Both the position numbers and the translations under genes were made by a program. This document shows positions 20,622 through 32,700 of a DNA stretch of 64,000 nucleotides, piece after piece (within the stretch, counting starts at the first letter, position 1; the number at the start of each line of letters is the position of its first letter). Source of the stretch: Mantamonas sphyraenae (Eukaryota; CRuMs; Mantamonadidae). Location: positions 338,226 to 402,225 of the forward strand of contig JAPMXV010000032.1 of NCBI GenBank assembly GCA_026936335.1, given 5' to 3'. Below the pieces are notes generated by a model. The model was not told the origin of the DNA, searched no databases, and saw only the letters and a list, made by a program, of their open reading frames with translations.

Positions 20622-23600
20622 ATGTCCTGGAGTGGATCACCCAAGTCGACGGGATCCCAATCTCCAATGGGTACCCCTTCGTCGTCTGGGTACACCCCGC
20701 GGTACGGGGGCGGCTCACCGTCGCATTTCACGTTTGAAACCACCACCAGCAGCAGCACGAGTTTCCTTGCAGCCAGTTCACCCAGTAGCACCCTGCATGG
20801 CTCAGGCAGACCCTACGCATCATCATTGCCATCGTCTCCATCCTCACCGGCATACACCCCTCGTCGGTCGAGCACCTCCTCCTTTGACGGCACTCTGGCC
20901 CTGGACGAGCAGGTCAGCACATGTCTCCCCTTTTTGACACCGCGTGGTCACTGCTGACACCGTACCTGTGCCACCCCCCCCCACACACACCCCTCCCCTC
21001 CCATGTCCCTCTCCATCACCACAGGATAACACGCGTCTGCTGTCTGCTCTGCGTGAGACAGAGTCGCGCAAGGCGACCTTGAAGAAGCGTCAACGGAAGG
21101 CGCTGGCGGCGACACGGGCGCGTTTGAACGCAAGCAACGCGTTCCTGGACAGCTACTCACAAATCAAGAAGGAGAGTGCAAGTGCAAGCCAGTATCTGAG
21201 CGTAGCCACACGGACGGCAGCATTGAATGCCAGTGTGAGCTCAAGCGACGGCCAAGGGGGAAGCAAACTGAGGGCAGCAACGGCCGGGGGCGCAGGGTCG
21301 TTGAAAGACGAGCTGAAAGCAAGCATTGCACACGCAGCCGAGGTGGAAGCGATGCTGGAACGGAGTGAGGCGGAACGGATGCGATTGGAAGAGAGTGTGA
21401 AGGGGAGTGAAGCCATGAGCAACGAGCTGGCGGGGGAGGCAAGCAGTTTGAGTGACGCGTTGACGCAGTCGGAGAGCAAACGGGAGGCATTGGTGCATGA
21501 GAACGCAGAGTTGGCACGGCAATTGCATCATGTGCAGGAGATGAATGGGATGCACGTGAGGGATTTGGAGGGGAAACTCAGTGAGGCAAACACACGCAAC
21601 TTTGAGCTGGGACAAAAGTTGGAGGAGGCCACGGCGAATGTGGAGAGGGAACGGGCGGCACGGAGGGAGGAGCAGGACGCATTGAGCAGAAGCATTGCGG
21701 CGGAACAACAGTGCAAACACACAGTGGAACGATTGCAGCGTCAATTGGATGCAGCGGCCATGCATGCCTCGCAGGAGAACGCACGTGTCGTGGCTCTGGA
21801 AGATGCCCAGGCCAGCCAGAGCAGCCACTTGGCCAGCGTTTCCGAGCGACTCACCGCCCTCAAGTACGAACACGAGAGTGTGCTGCGTGCCAAGAACACC
21901 CTTGATGACCAATTGGTCTCTCTGTACACTCTGGTCGACAGCATGGCCGCCAGTCTCGTGCAAGCGTCCCGTGAAAGCGCCGCCGCCGCTGCTTCCTCAT
22001 CTGGCGGCTCGCCCTCCTCCAGCAAAGAGGCCTCGGTGCTGCCCCTGGCAGTTACACGTGGCACCACCACCAAGGATCCAGCCAGTGCCCAGGAAAAGAT
22101 AGATGCCATGCTCACGCATTACAGCAGTCTCACCAGCAAGCTGCAGATGCAAACAGGAGCCCTGGAAACCCAGCTGGCTCGTGTCACTCAGGCTCAGGTA
22201 ACGGCACCTTTTTTCCTCCCCGTTGCCAGCACTCCCCCAGCCACCCACGTGACACCCACACTCACACCCACACACACCCACACACCCACACACCCACACC
22301 ACATGTGCACCCCCTCCCCCGTTCCCCATTGGGTACCACAGATGACGTTGCAGGATTCGTACGAGTCTGCGCAGGGGCGTCTGGAGAAGAGCGTGCAAAA
22401 GAGCCAGGAACTGCAGCTGCGTATGCAAGAGGCACTGCAGGAGTGTGCAATGGCACAGGAGGGCCAACAGCGTGCAGAGGAACACAGCAGTCTGTTGCAG
22501 AGGGATCTGGACGAGTGTGAATCGGAACGCAAGAGTCTGGCGTCGCAGGTGGAGTTGCTGACGGCGAGGCTGGAGAACCTGGGGAGCAAGCACCAGGGGG
22601 TGGTGACACTGTTGGAGGAGAGTCGACACGAAGTGGACATGTTGAAGGAACAGGCCAGTCACATGGCCAGTCTGCACAGTGCGGCAGCCAAGCAGAAGGG
22701 CCAGGAGTTGAACAAGCTGGATCGGGCGCTGCTCAAGGTGCAGGCGGAGTTGGACAACGCAGCCATGGTGGCACGGAAGAACGAAAAGGACATGGATGAG
22801 TTGCAGAGTCGAAACAGCAGTCTGAGTGGCCAGTTGAACGAAACCACGACACGGTTGGACAACGTGAGTGCGGAGTTGGGCATGTTGGAACGCAGCAGTG
22901 CCGACGAACGCACCCAATTGCAACACAAGTTGCAGGAGAGCCAACGCAAGCACACAAAGGCCAAGAGGGCATTGGAACGGTGTGAGGCGTTGGTGGAGAA
23001 GAAGGATGCCAAGGTGGCCGAGTTGCAGGCCGTCATCGAGGGTCTCCAGCGCGATCTCAAGGATTCGTCGGACATCATCAAGAACCAGGTGGCAGACTTG
23101 GGCAGCAAGGAGCGCACAGTGGCCTCCCAACTCGTGGCTGCCAATGCCAGTCTGAAAAAGGTGACGGCGGAGTTGGAACGGGAGCAGGGCATCACACGCA
23201 AGCTGCAGGAACGCCTGGAGGCAGAAACAGCCAGGGCTCAGGCCAACAAGCAGGAAATGCATGCGGTGCAAAAGACACTCACCAAGGTGCAAGCCGAACT
23301 CAAGTCCAAGACCAGGCAGGTGGAGTCGTCCAAGCGGCGTCTGGAGAGCGAGGTCAAGAACAGGTCGCGCTCAGAAGTGGCCGCCAGCGAGAATGGGAAC
23401 CGTTACAAGGAGGTGCAACGGCAGAAGGAACAGCTGGCCAAGGATGTGAGCAGGCTCGGCGCTCAACTGGAGCAGCTGAGTGGCAAGCATGCAGCCGTGC
23501 TGGAGGACAGGACGGGTTTGGAGGAGGCGTTGAACAAACTGCGTGCACAGTACCAACAGGACAAGCAGACGGCGATGAATGCGGCCACGGCCCAGCAGGA

Positions 23601-26600
23601 TCTGATCTCGCAGCTGCGGGAGGAAAAGACGGTGTTGCAGGAAAAGCTACGTGACGGCGTGGGCACCATTGAGGAGCAAGAGCGCATGATTGACGACATG
23701 GAAACGCGGACGGCACGTGCAGAGGGCGAACTCAAGCAGCTGCGTGTGCGGTACGAAGCAGACATGGAGGCAGCGCACGAGAGCAACGTCAAGTTGGAGG
23801 GCGAGTTGCATCGCACACGCAAGCAGCTGGAAGGCACACAGGGCACGCTGGAACAGGTGCAACGCACTCTGGCACAGACGCAGGAGGAGATGAAGATGCA
23901 GGTGGGCAAGAGCACAGCCGCGTTGGAGGAGACGAAGGAGGCATTGGCAGACACGCAGGGCAAGTTGCAGGAGAGCGAAGCAGCACGTGCGGCGACGCAA
24001 GAGGCATTGGAGGCAACGAGGCAACGGATGAAGGAGGACGTGGGTGCGTTGGAAGCGGAAGTGGAGCGTGTGGAGGCGGAAGCAAAGGCAGCCAAAGAAC
24101 GGGCGGAAGACAAGATCAAGAGCAACGCAATGCTGCGCATGCAGTTGCAGAGTGTGAGCAACGACGTACAAACACAAAAGAGCAAACTGGTGGCGGAGAA
24201 ACGACGTGCGATGGAGACGGAGGAGCAGCTGAGTGGACAGGTGCGCATGCTGAACGAACAGAAGGACGACCTGCACAGCGAGCTGGCCACACTGACCAGC
24301 AGGTACAACCATTTGGAGACGGTGCACCAGCAATTGGTGGCCAAGCACGACGAAGCCACAAGCAACAACACGGTGCTGGGTAGCTCGGCTGTGAAGCTGA
24401 AGGACAGGGTGGAGTCTGTGGTGCGCGAGCGACAGGACATGGAGAAACAGCTGGGTGAGAGCAGGGCTCGGGACGCGGGACAGATTGCAGCGTTGCGTCG
24501 GGAGCTGGCAGACAAGAGTGAACGGTTGGAACGACTGCAGGCGGAACACGAGGAGAGGGTGGCGGAACACGAGGCACTCAAGGTGGACACGCGATTGCAG
24601 TCGCAGGCGCTGGAGGAGGCGGAAAAGAGTGTGGAGAGGGAACGGGCGGCACGGGAGAGTGCGGAACGCAAGGGGGTGAGCCAGATGCAGTTGTTGGGTG
24701 GGGAAAAGACACGATTGGCACAGGAAAAGACGGATCTGAACGAACGACTCAAGGTGCTGCGGCACGAACACGACACGTTGGCACGGGAACACGCACAATT
24801 GTTTGACGAACACCAGGCCACACTGGTGCGACTGCGTGAAACGACGGTGTTGCTGGAGAAGGAACGCAGCGGGCGTGTGGCCAGCACCGAGAAGCTGGAA
24901 GCGGAGGTGGCACGTGCGCAGGCCGAGGCTCACGAGTTGAACGAAACGCTGAACAAGGCACACGAGCGATTGGATAACACGGAACGGGCACTGGCCAGGG
25001 CCAAGGCGGATCTGGTGCAATGGGAAATCACAAGCGAGTCCCAAGCTGCGCAGCTGCAGGAGTGGCAGACTCGCTGGACGTCGGACCACACCAAGATTGC
25101 ACGCGAGCGTGAGGAGATGAAGGCGGCGGAAGAGACGCTGAACGAACGCATGCAGAGTGTGACCCAGGAAGTGACGCTGTTGCGTGGGGACAAGGAGCGA
25201 CTGGAAACGGCACACGGGGAACTGAGCACAGCGCACCGAGAGCTGCAAACAGAGGCAGAGAGGATGCGCACCAAGCTGAGTGAACTGAAGGAAAAGCATG
25301 CAGCGGTGGTGGAGGAGAAGCAACGGATGGAGGAGACCCTGAGCGGACAGGTGATCGCCCTGAGTGGAGAGGCAGTGAGCATCCGACAGGACAAGGAGGA
25401 GTACACGGACAGGACGGCACGGATGGAACGGCAGCTGGAGTCTGTAAACAGGGAACTGCGCAGTGTGCGGCAGGAGCTGAAGAACACCAAGGGCAAGGTG
25501 GCCAAGGCGGAGGAACAGTTTGCGGAGGAGAGTGGCTACTGGGCAAGCGAACGCAGTCTGCTGAAGGAGCAGGTGAGTCAATTGAGCAACGAGAACATGC
25601 GCTTGACGACGCACCGTGAGGAGTTGCAGGCCCATCTGCGGGAGGTCAGCGAACGGGAAAAGGGGTTGATTGTGAAGAGCCGGCTGGTGGACATGGTGAA
25701 GAAGACCAAGAGCAAAGAGGTGAACCAGTGGAAGAGCAAGTACGAAACGGAAGTGTACGAGGCCGGACAGCGTGCAGAGAAGCTGCAGGCGCGGCTGGAG
25801 GAGGCGTTCAGCAAGTACCAGGAGTTGCAACACACACACGAACACTTCCTGACCAAGACCCAGGAGATGCGCGACGCCTACGAAAGCCAAAGCAAGGAAC
25901 TGAGCGAACTGAACATGACGTTTGATGCGGAACACGCGCTGCGTCTGGACAGCGAGCGTGGCTTGCGCGAACGCATCGACAGCCTGATCACGGAGAAGAG
26001 CAAGCTGCAGATGGACAGTGTGCGTCAGATGAAGGAGCTGACAGACAGGGCAAGCGAGTACATGGAGGCCAACGAGGCGTTGGTGGAGGAGAACCGTGTG
26101 CTGGGCAAGAAGCTGACGGAGCTGCGTGTCAAGGTGGACAACGAAAAGTCGACGCGACGCAACAGCGAGGCGCACCTGACGGAGGAGATCCGCAAGCGTG
26201 TGGTGGAGCATGTGACGCTGAAGGAGAAGCATGCCAAGCTGGAGGAAGAGCATGGAGAACGCATGCAGGATCTGGAGGAGGCACGCATCCGCATTGCCGA
26301 CTTTGAGGTGGAGGTGATGCGACTGAACAAGAAGGTGAACGATCAGGCGGGTGCGTTGGAAGAGGGAGGAGCCAAGAGCAAGACACTGGGTCAGGAGCTG
26401 GAGGAGGAGAGGGAGGAGGTGAAACGACTCAAGGGGGAGCTGAGCGAGGAGAAGCACGCACACGAGTTGACCAACAGGGAGCGTGAGATGCTGAGCAAGG
26501 ACCTGGAGGAACGCAACAAGGCACTGGCAGAGGAGACGCAGAAGAATGGCCAACTGAACGGGGAGCGGGATGGATTGGCACGGGAGCTGGAGGAGTGGAA

Positions 26601-29472
26601 GGAAAAGTATGCGCAGCTGACAGTGGCCAAGGACGAGGTGGCCAAGATGCTGGCAACGACGCGATGGAAGCACACGATTGCCGTGCACCAGGGCGAACAG
26701 CTGAAGGAACGCGTGGCCGAGGTGGAAAAGGAAGCCGAGGTGGAACGGCTCAAGGTGGACGGGACCACAAAGGCAAACGAAAAGCTGAAGGAGACGGTCA
26801 GCGGACTGGAAACAGACGTGCGCGAGTGGCAACTGAAGTTGGAAGGACAAGTGCGCTCGACGGAAAAGGTGCAGGAGAAGCTGGATGCGATGCGTGAGGA
26901 GAACGCATCGCTTCAGGGCCGACTGAGCGACAGCCACGAAGAGAGCGGATCACGAGGGGTGCAGATCAAACAGTTGGAAGCCAAGGTGCGTGAGCTGGAA
27001 GACAAGCTGACCAACACGCGACGGGAACTGGACGACAAGGAGAACGCACTGGCTGTGGCGCATCGGGACCTGGAACAGACACGAGGTGAGCTCGTGAGCA
27101 GTGGCAAGAGTGGAGCAGAGCTGCAGGGGGAGGTGAACGGACTGTTGCGAGACATCGAAGGTTGGAAGGGTCAGGTGAATGAGCACAAAAAGACGGAGGA
27201 ACACTTGCAGACGATGCTGGACGAGGCCAAGGAACGTGTGCGCAAGGAGCAGGGCAACGTGACTGTGTTGGAGGAGCGTGTGCATGGCCTGGAGAAGGAT
27301 GTGCGAGAGTGGAAGAACAAGCATGCCAGCGAGGTGGAGGCAGTGCAGAGGGAGCAGGCGACGGTGGAAAAGATACGTGTGGAGCTGCAATCGACAAGCA
27401 GCGCACTGGAGGCGATGGAGCGTGCACGCAAGGAGGTGGAGGGCGAGTTGAAGAGCACACGCAGTGCCCTTCGCCAGGCAGAGAGCGAACACAAGATGGT
27501 GAGCAAGGATCTGGCGGAAGAGAGCAAGAAACTGGCGGCAGAGATGGAAGCACGTGCACACGCAGAGACAAAGCTGGAGGAGACGCGACAGGAGCTGAGT
27601 GACAAGGTGAAGGAGCTGGCCAAGGTGGACACAGAACGCAAGTTTGCAGAGGGCCAAGTGGAGAAGCTGGAGCAGGAGAAGGCCGTGCGGGAAGAGGAGC
27701 TGCGGGGTGTCAAGAGTGCCCTGGAACGTAGCAAGGAGGAGGCAACGAGTGTGAAGAAGAAGCTGATGAGCGTGGAGCAGGAAAAGGCAACGGTGAGCAA
27801 GCAGGAGAGCGAGCTGGCCGACCGCGTGGCACAAATGCGTCTGGACGCACAGAGGATGGACCAGAATCACATGCAACTGTCGCGCGAACACAAACAGCTG
27901 ATTGTGGCGCATGGAACGCTGCAGGAGGAGATGGAGACGACGGTGAAGAAGCACGAGGCACTGCGAGGAGCCTACGAACGGTTGACGGCGGAGCACAAGG
28001 AGCTGAGCGGACGCACGGCAAGCATGAATGCAGAGAACGAAGAGCTGCGCGGAGCCATGGGCACACTGAAGGAGGAGTACGGCCTGTTGAGCAAACAGCT
28101 GCAGGAGCTGACGCAGAGCGACGAAGGGGTGCAGGAACAGGCACGTGCGATGCACACCGAGTTGGACAGGGTGCGTGGCACGCTGGAGGCACTGACTGAA
28201 TCGGACGCAGCGTTGCAGGAGGCAAGCAGGGCGTTGGGAGTGTCGCACGAAGCACTCAAGGTGGAGTTGCTGGAGACGCAGAATGCACTGAAAAAGAGCA
28301 GCGGGAGCAACGAGGGACTGGTGGCAAGTGTGGCAGAGCTGCGCAGCACGCAAGAGACGCTGGAGAAGGCCAACACGGAATTGCGGCAAACCGTGCACCG
28401 ACTGGAGGAGGAGCGAGACAGGATGGGACGGGACAAGGCGGCGGCGGAGGAGGAGATGGGTGTGTTGACGAGGAACCAAAAGGCGCTGGTGAAGGAACAC
28501 ACGCAACTGGGCATGGAGTATCGCGAGGTGCAGGGGGCGCTGAAGGAGAGCAGGGCAGAACTGGAAAGGGGTAGGAAGGCACTGGAGGAGGCGAGCAAGA
28601 CGGTGGAGGCGCTGGAGAAGCAGAATGGAGAGCTTGCGGAGGAGTTGAGGATGCGAGACGAAGAGGTGGGACGATTGACACAGGAGGCCAAGGTGGGGGC
28701 AGCCGTGTCGGAGGAGTTGGGCAGGAAGGTGAGGACACTGAGCGAGCAGGTGGGCACACTGGCAGGGGACAACGAACGTCTGGCACGGGAGTTGAGCGAA
28801 CTGAATGTGGCACACCGCAGGGTGGTGGAGGAGCACAGGGAGCAAACGGAAGGACGTGCAGAGGCAAGCGCACAAGCGCGGGAGCTGGGCACGACAGTGA
28901 CAGAGCTGCGTGATACGATGGAACAGCTGGAGAGGGAGAACGAACGCAACACAGATGCACTGGCCAAGGTGCAGAAGGAACGCGGCGTGTTGGCAGCGCA
29001 GGCGAGGGAAAGCAACGCACAGTTGCGGGAGCTGACGGGAGAGCTGCGTGTGGTGCGTCAGGAGTTGGAAGCGTCGCAGGAGAGGGAACGCAAGGCAGGA
29101 GAACAGGTGGGCAAGCTGGGCAAACAGATGCACAAGCTGACAGAGCAGATGGACAAGCTCAGCGAAACGGACAAGAAGTTGGTGCACGACATGGGCGCCC
29201 TGGAGCAAGAGAAGCAGGCGGTGGAGGAGCAGAAGGACACGTTGCAACGCAAGGTGACTGCACTGCAGACGCAGTGCCAGAAGCTTGGCAGGGAGTTGGA
29301 GTCGCTCACCAACGAACACACCAAGCTGTATGGCGAACACGGAGCCCTGCGTGGCGAGTACGAGGTGGCCTTGCAGCAGCTCAGGGACCTACGCTCAGAG
29401 TTTGACTCGTTGCGCAAGGAGATGGATGCCGAGCGCCTCAAGATGGAAGAGGTTGCGCGTGGTGCAGTGTGA
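20622..29472 (+). CDS. Giant coiled-coil protein (about 2,864 residues)
   Basis: Exons 20622-20912, 21025-22197 and 22342-29472. The first intron has an unusual GTCAGC donor but its acceptor CCACAG and phase restore one frame; the second is GTAACG...CACAG, 144 nt, stop-free and in frame. Residues 1-~97 are Ser/Pro/Thr-rich and probably disordered (SYTPRR- and SPSSP-like). From ~100 to the end the sequence is almost continuous heptad coiled coil rich in Glu, Lys, Gln and Leu, with repeats such as LEEAL, ELxxxRxEL and SxELAxRVAQM. No motor, kinase, GRIP, GRAB, PACT or membrane segment is seen. Length and make-up recall golgin, tether or centrosomal/basal-body scaffolds, but coiled coils attract false matches, so no function is assigned. 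It converges on IML1, with 286 bp between stops. Confidence 0.88.
22198..22341 (+). other. In-frame, stop-free intron of the coiled-coil gene
   Basis: GTAACG donor and CACAG acceptor, 144 nt, flanked by phase-0 codons (ACTCAGGCTCAG | ATGACGTTGCAG). The translated insert would be Pro/Thr/His-rich (from ACACCCACAC repeats), quite unlike the heptads on both sides, which supports splicing. Retention would keep the frame and add 48 residues. Confidence 0.75.
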
Positions 29473-29758
29473 TGGAGACCGGGAGGAAAGACAATGGAGA
29501 TAGCGCGTTGCATTGTAGTACAGGGCTAAATGAGAATCATAGTCGTCCATGTCAGGGGTTGCCTTGGGCCGATCGTCGTTTGCGTCCTCCTCATCGTCAT
29601 CATCATCGTCATCGTCTTCTTCATCATCGTCATCGTCTTCATCCGTGACCAGATGACGTGTCTGCGCCTCTCGGTTGCTCCAATACTCTCGCAAGTACGA
29701 TTCTGTGACGCCATCCGACTCATCAGACTCTTCTTCCTCCTCCTCCTCTTCATCGTCG
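29473..29758. other. Convergent intergenic region with an acidic open frame
   Basis: Lies between the coiled-coil stop and the IML1 stop. On the minus strand one frame stays open from ~29790 to 29395 and would encode long Asp/Glu runs around SYLREYWSNREAQTRHLV. It could be 3' UTR, or an IML1 end that I have placed too early. GAT/GTC-type trinucleotide repeats account for most of it. Confidence 0.4.
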
Positions 29759-32700
29759 TCAGTGTCGTTTGTCGTCCTTCTGACCCTCTTTGTGTGTGCC
29801 CCTGTCCTTGTCCTCTTTCTCCTCTTTGCCTGTGGGAGTGCCTGATGCATTCTCTTCCTCGTCAGTGTCCGAGTCGGTGTCGTCGTCGTCGTCGTTGCGG
29901 TCGTCGTCGTCCGAGTCGCCGTCTCCTCTCTCCTTCTTCCACTGGTCGTGGTACTCGTCGTAGTCGACGCCTTCGACACGTTCCATCTGTTTGTTGCGAA
30001 TGTAGGCAGTGATGCTGCCATGGTGGCCTTCGTCTTCACTGCCCTCGTCCTCGTCGTTGATGGGCGTCAAGAAATCAACCAAGCGCTGCAGCAGCTCCTC
30101 GGCCTGGCCCATGAGACGGGACGTGGACACCAGATGGTTGTTCTTCCAGACCAAGCCCTCATTGGTCAGCGACACAAAGGCCATGCCTGTCCTGTGGATG
30201 AGGGTGGCGTGTGTGTCCATGCGACCTCGTTGCCCGGCAAAGGTGTCCTCCACAAAGCCGAATTTGGCCAACAGTGCCTCCTGCAGTTGTTGATTGTCCA
30301 TGACACTGCGAGGCAGGGGGATGATGAAGGGCAGGTGCATGGGGTGCCTGTCCAGGGTCAACTGAGTTTGAGGAATCTGCACCAGGATGAAGCCGCAGCT
30401 CTTGGCACGCCGTTGACACATCTGTACAAAGTCTTCCACGACGCAACCTGTGCACATGAGCCAACGCAGCTCCAGGTGGTAGCACTTGTTGGGATTGAAC
30501 ACAGAGTCGTAGTGTAGAAACAGCCACTCGTAGCGCTGCGCCTTGCTCGATTGCATCTCGATTTTGAGCTGGTGAGGTTTGTTGGCACGAGGAGGTGGAG
30601 GCGCTGGCACCATCCCTCGCGACTGGGACGATCCCGTTGATTTGTTGGTGCCGGACGACCCTGCCGAGTTGCTCTCTCTGCGAATGGCACGCGACAAGAG
30701 TGAGGCATCCCCGGTCTCATCCCTGTCCTCTTGCACATCCTGTTGCTCCTCTGCGTCTTCGCTGGCCTCGCTTTGGCTCTCTCCCGACTCGCTATGACCC
30801 TCGTCCCTGCTGCTGTTGCTGCTGCTGCTGTTGGAGTGTTCGCTGTCGCTAGATGCGCTCGATCGGTCAATGGTCACATTGAGGGTCAGTGGCGGTCGCT
30901 TGGTTCCCTTGGTCAGTCGACTGAGCAGGGAGTCTTTGAATTTGATGAAGCGCTGGATCAGCTCTTCGTTCTCTTCGATCTGTTGAGCGTGCGACGATGC
31001 CCCACCCTCCTCCTCCAGATCCTCTGTATCGTCGCCGTCACCTGCAGACGTACCCACGCCTGAGTTGCTGCCTCGTTTGCTGTCACCCGTGCGGCTGCTG
31101 CCAGCCCTGCGTTCCCGTACGGGGATGAGGGCAAAGCGAATGCGCCAGTACTTGAGGTTGTCTGTCAGCACCATCTCCATGTCATCACAGATGAGGTTGT
31201 CCAAGTAATTCCAGTGGTATTCGTTGGTCTGGTCCTGGCTGTGGATGTCAATGGCCATGGGGCGGAAGCGGTGCATGTGCGAGTCGTACAGATTGTACGG
31301 GTAGCGAAGGGACGGCAACGGTTCGCTGCTCACGCGACGGTACCGCTCCACTTCGATGTTCTGTGCCTGCGGGTCACACACAAGCTTGTGGAAGCGGATG
31401 CCCTTGCTGAACAGAAAGTACTGCTTGCCCGTGTCCTTGCTGCTCTGCTGTGCAGAGGGTCCCACCACAAGCTGGTAGCCCTGGGCAAGGCGTTGCGACA
31501 CCACCTCGTGCAGCAGCGTCTCTGTTTGGTTGCCGTACGCATTGTCGTCCGGAATGAGCGAAATGATGTAATTGTTGGCCGAATAGTGCTGCAGCAGCTC
31601 GTGTGCCGACGGAAAGTAGTCGGTGGTCAGAGGCAGACACGCAGGCGTGCGGATGGCATTCCACGTCACAGGGTGTGGGTTGTAGTTGATGTTCAGCGCA
31701 AAGATGTGCGACCAGCGTCGGATATTGCTCGTGCCCTTTTGCGAGCTCTGGAACGCCTCGTTTGTCTGGAACGGATTGACACTGTGCAGCCGCGACGCCA
31801 TCACAGACGCAAAGTAGGCGGCCGACGACACCGACGCTGCGCGCACACTGCCACTCATCTCACTCAACGAGGTGGCTGCAGGGCCACTCGAACCGCCTGC
31901 CAGCAATCCACCACCACCTCCTCCCGTACTTGATAGCGACCCTGTCACGCCGCCCTTGCCGCTACCGCTTGACGCTCCACCACGCCCACCAGTTGCAACA
32001 CCACCCTCGGAATCTGCTACAGCTTCTCCGCCTGCAATTGCTCGGCTGCGTGCCATGTTCCACTCAAACGACGACCGTTGCTCGAACGACGAGCTGAGGA
32101 TGCCCACGTCTGCACGCACTGCCCCTGCACTTGTGCTTGCGTTGATCCGCGTGTTCTGCTTCGTCATCCTTCGTCGCATACGCGTGTCCACATCATCATC
32201 ATCATCGTCATCGTCGTCTTCGTCTTCGTCATCATCATCATCGTTGCCGTCACCTCCCTCGTCCTCTCCATTCCCCTCCTCTCCACCTCCATGGTTGCGT
32301 GTCCCTGCACCCTTGGTGCGTCTCTCCTTGTCCTCTGGCCCCACACGACGTGCCAGGCGGTTGCTCATCCTGCCCATCTCCTTGCGGAAGCTGGCCTTGC
32401 CCTTGCTCTCGTACTCATCCACAGACACTGTGCGTTTGCCAGGCGAAACAAACACGGGTTTCGATCGTCGCACCTGTGCATGCGACCGTGCGGGTTTCCA
32501 TGGCGAGTCCTCGCCTTTGTCGTCCCCATCGTGTGGAACTGCCCCGTCCCCTTCCTCATCCTCATCATCGCTCCCGTCGTCCCCCAATCCCAACGCCTCC
32601 ACATCCACCAAATCCGTACTGTACACGCTGTCCGAGTCCCTGTGCGTCGACATGGGCGATCCCACGTCCGACAGCTCGTCCCCGTCCGCATTCGATCCTG

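Noticed and set aside
23647-26937. 1,096-codon minus-strand open frame opposite the coiled-coil gene
   Set aside because: Its Leu/His/Gln-rich composition is simply the reverse of Glu/Lys heptads; no start context, domain or splice structure supports it.
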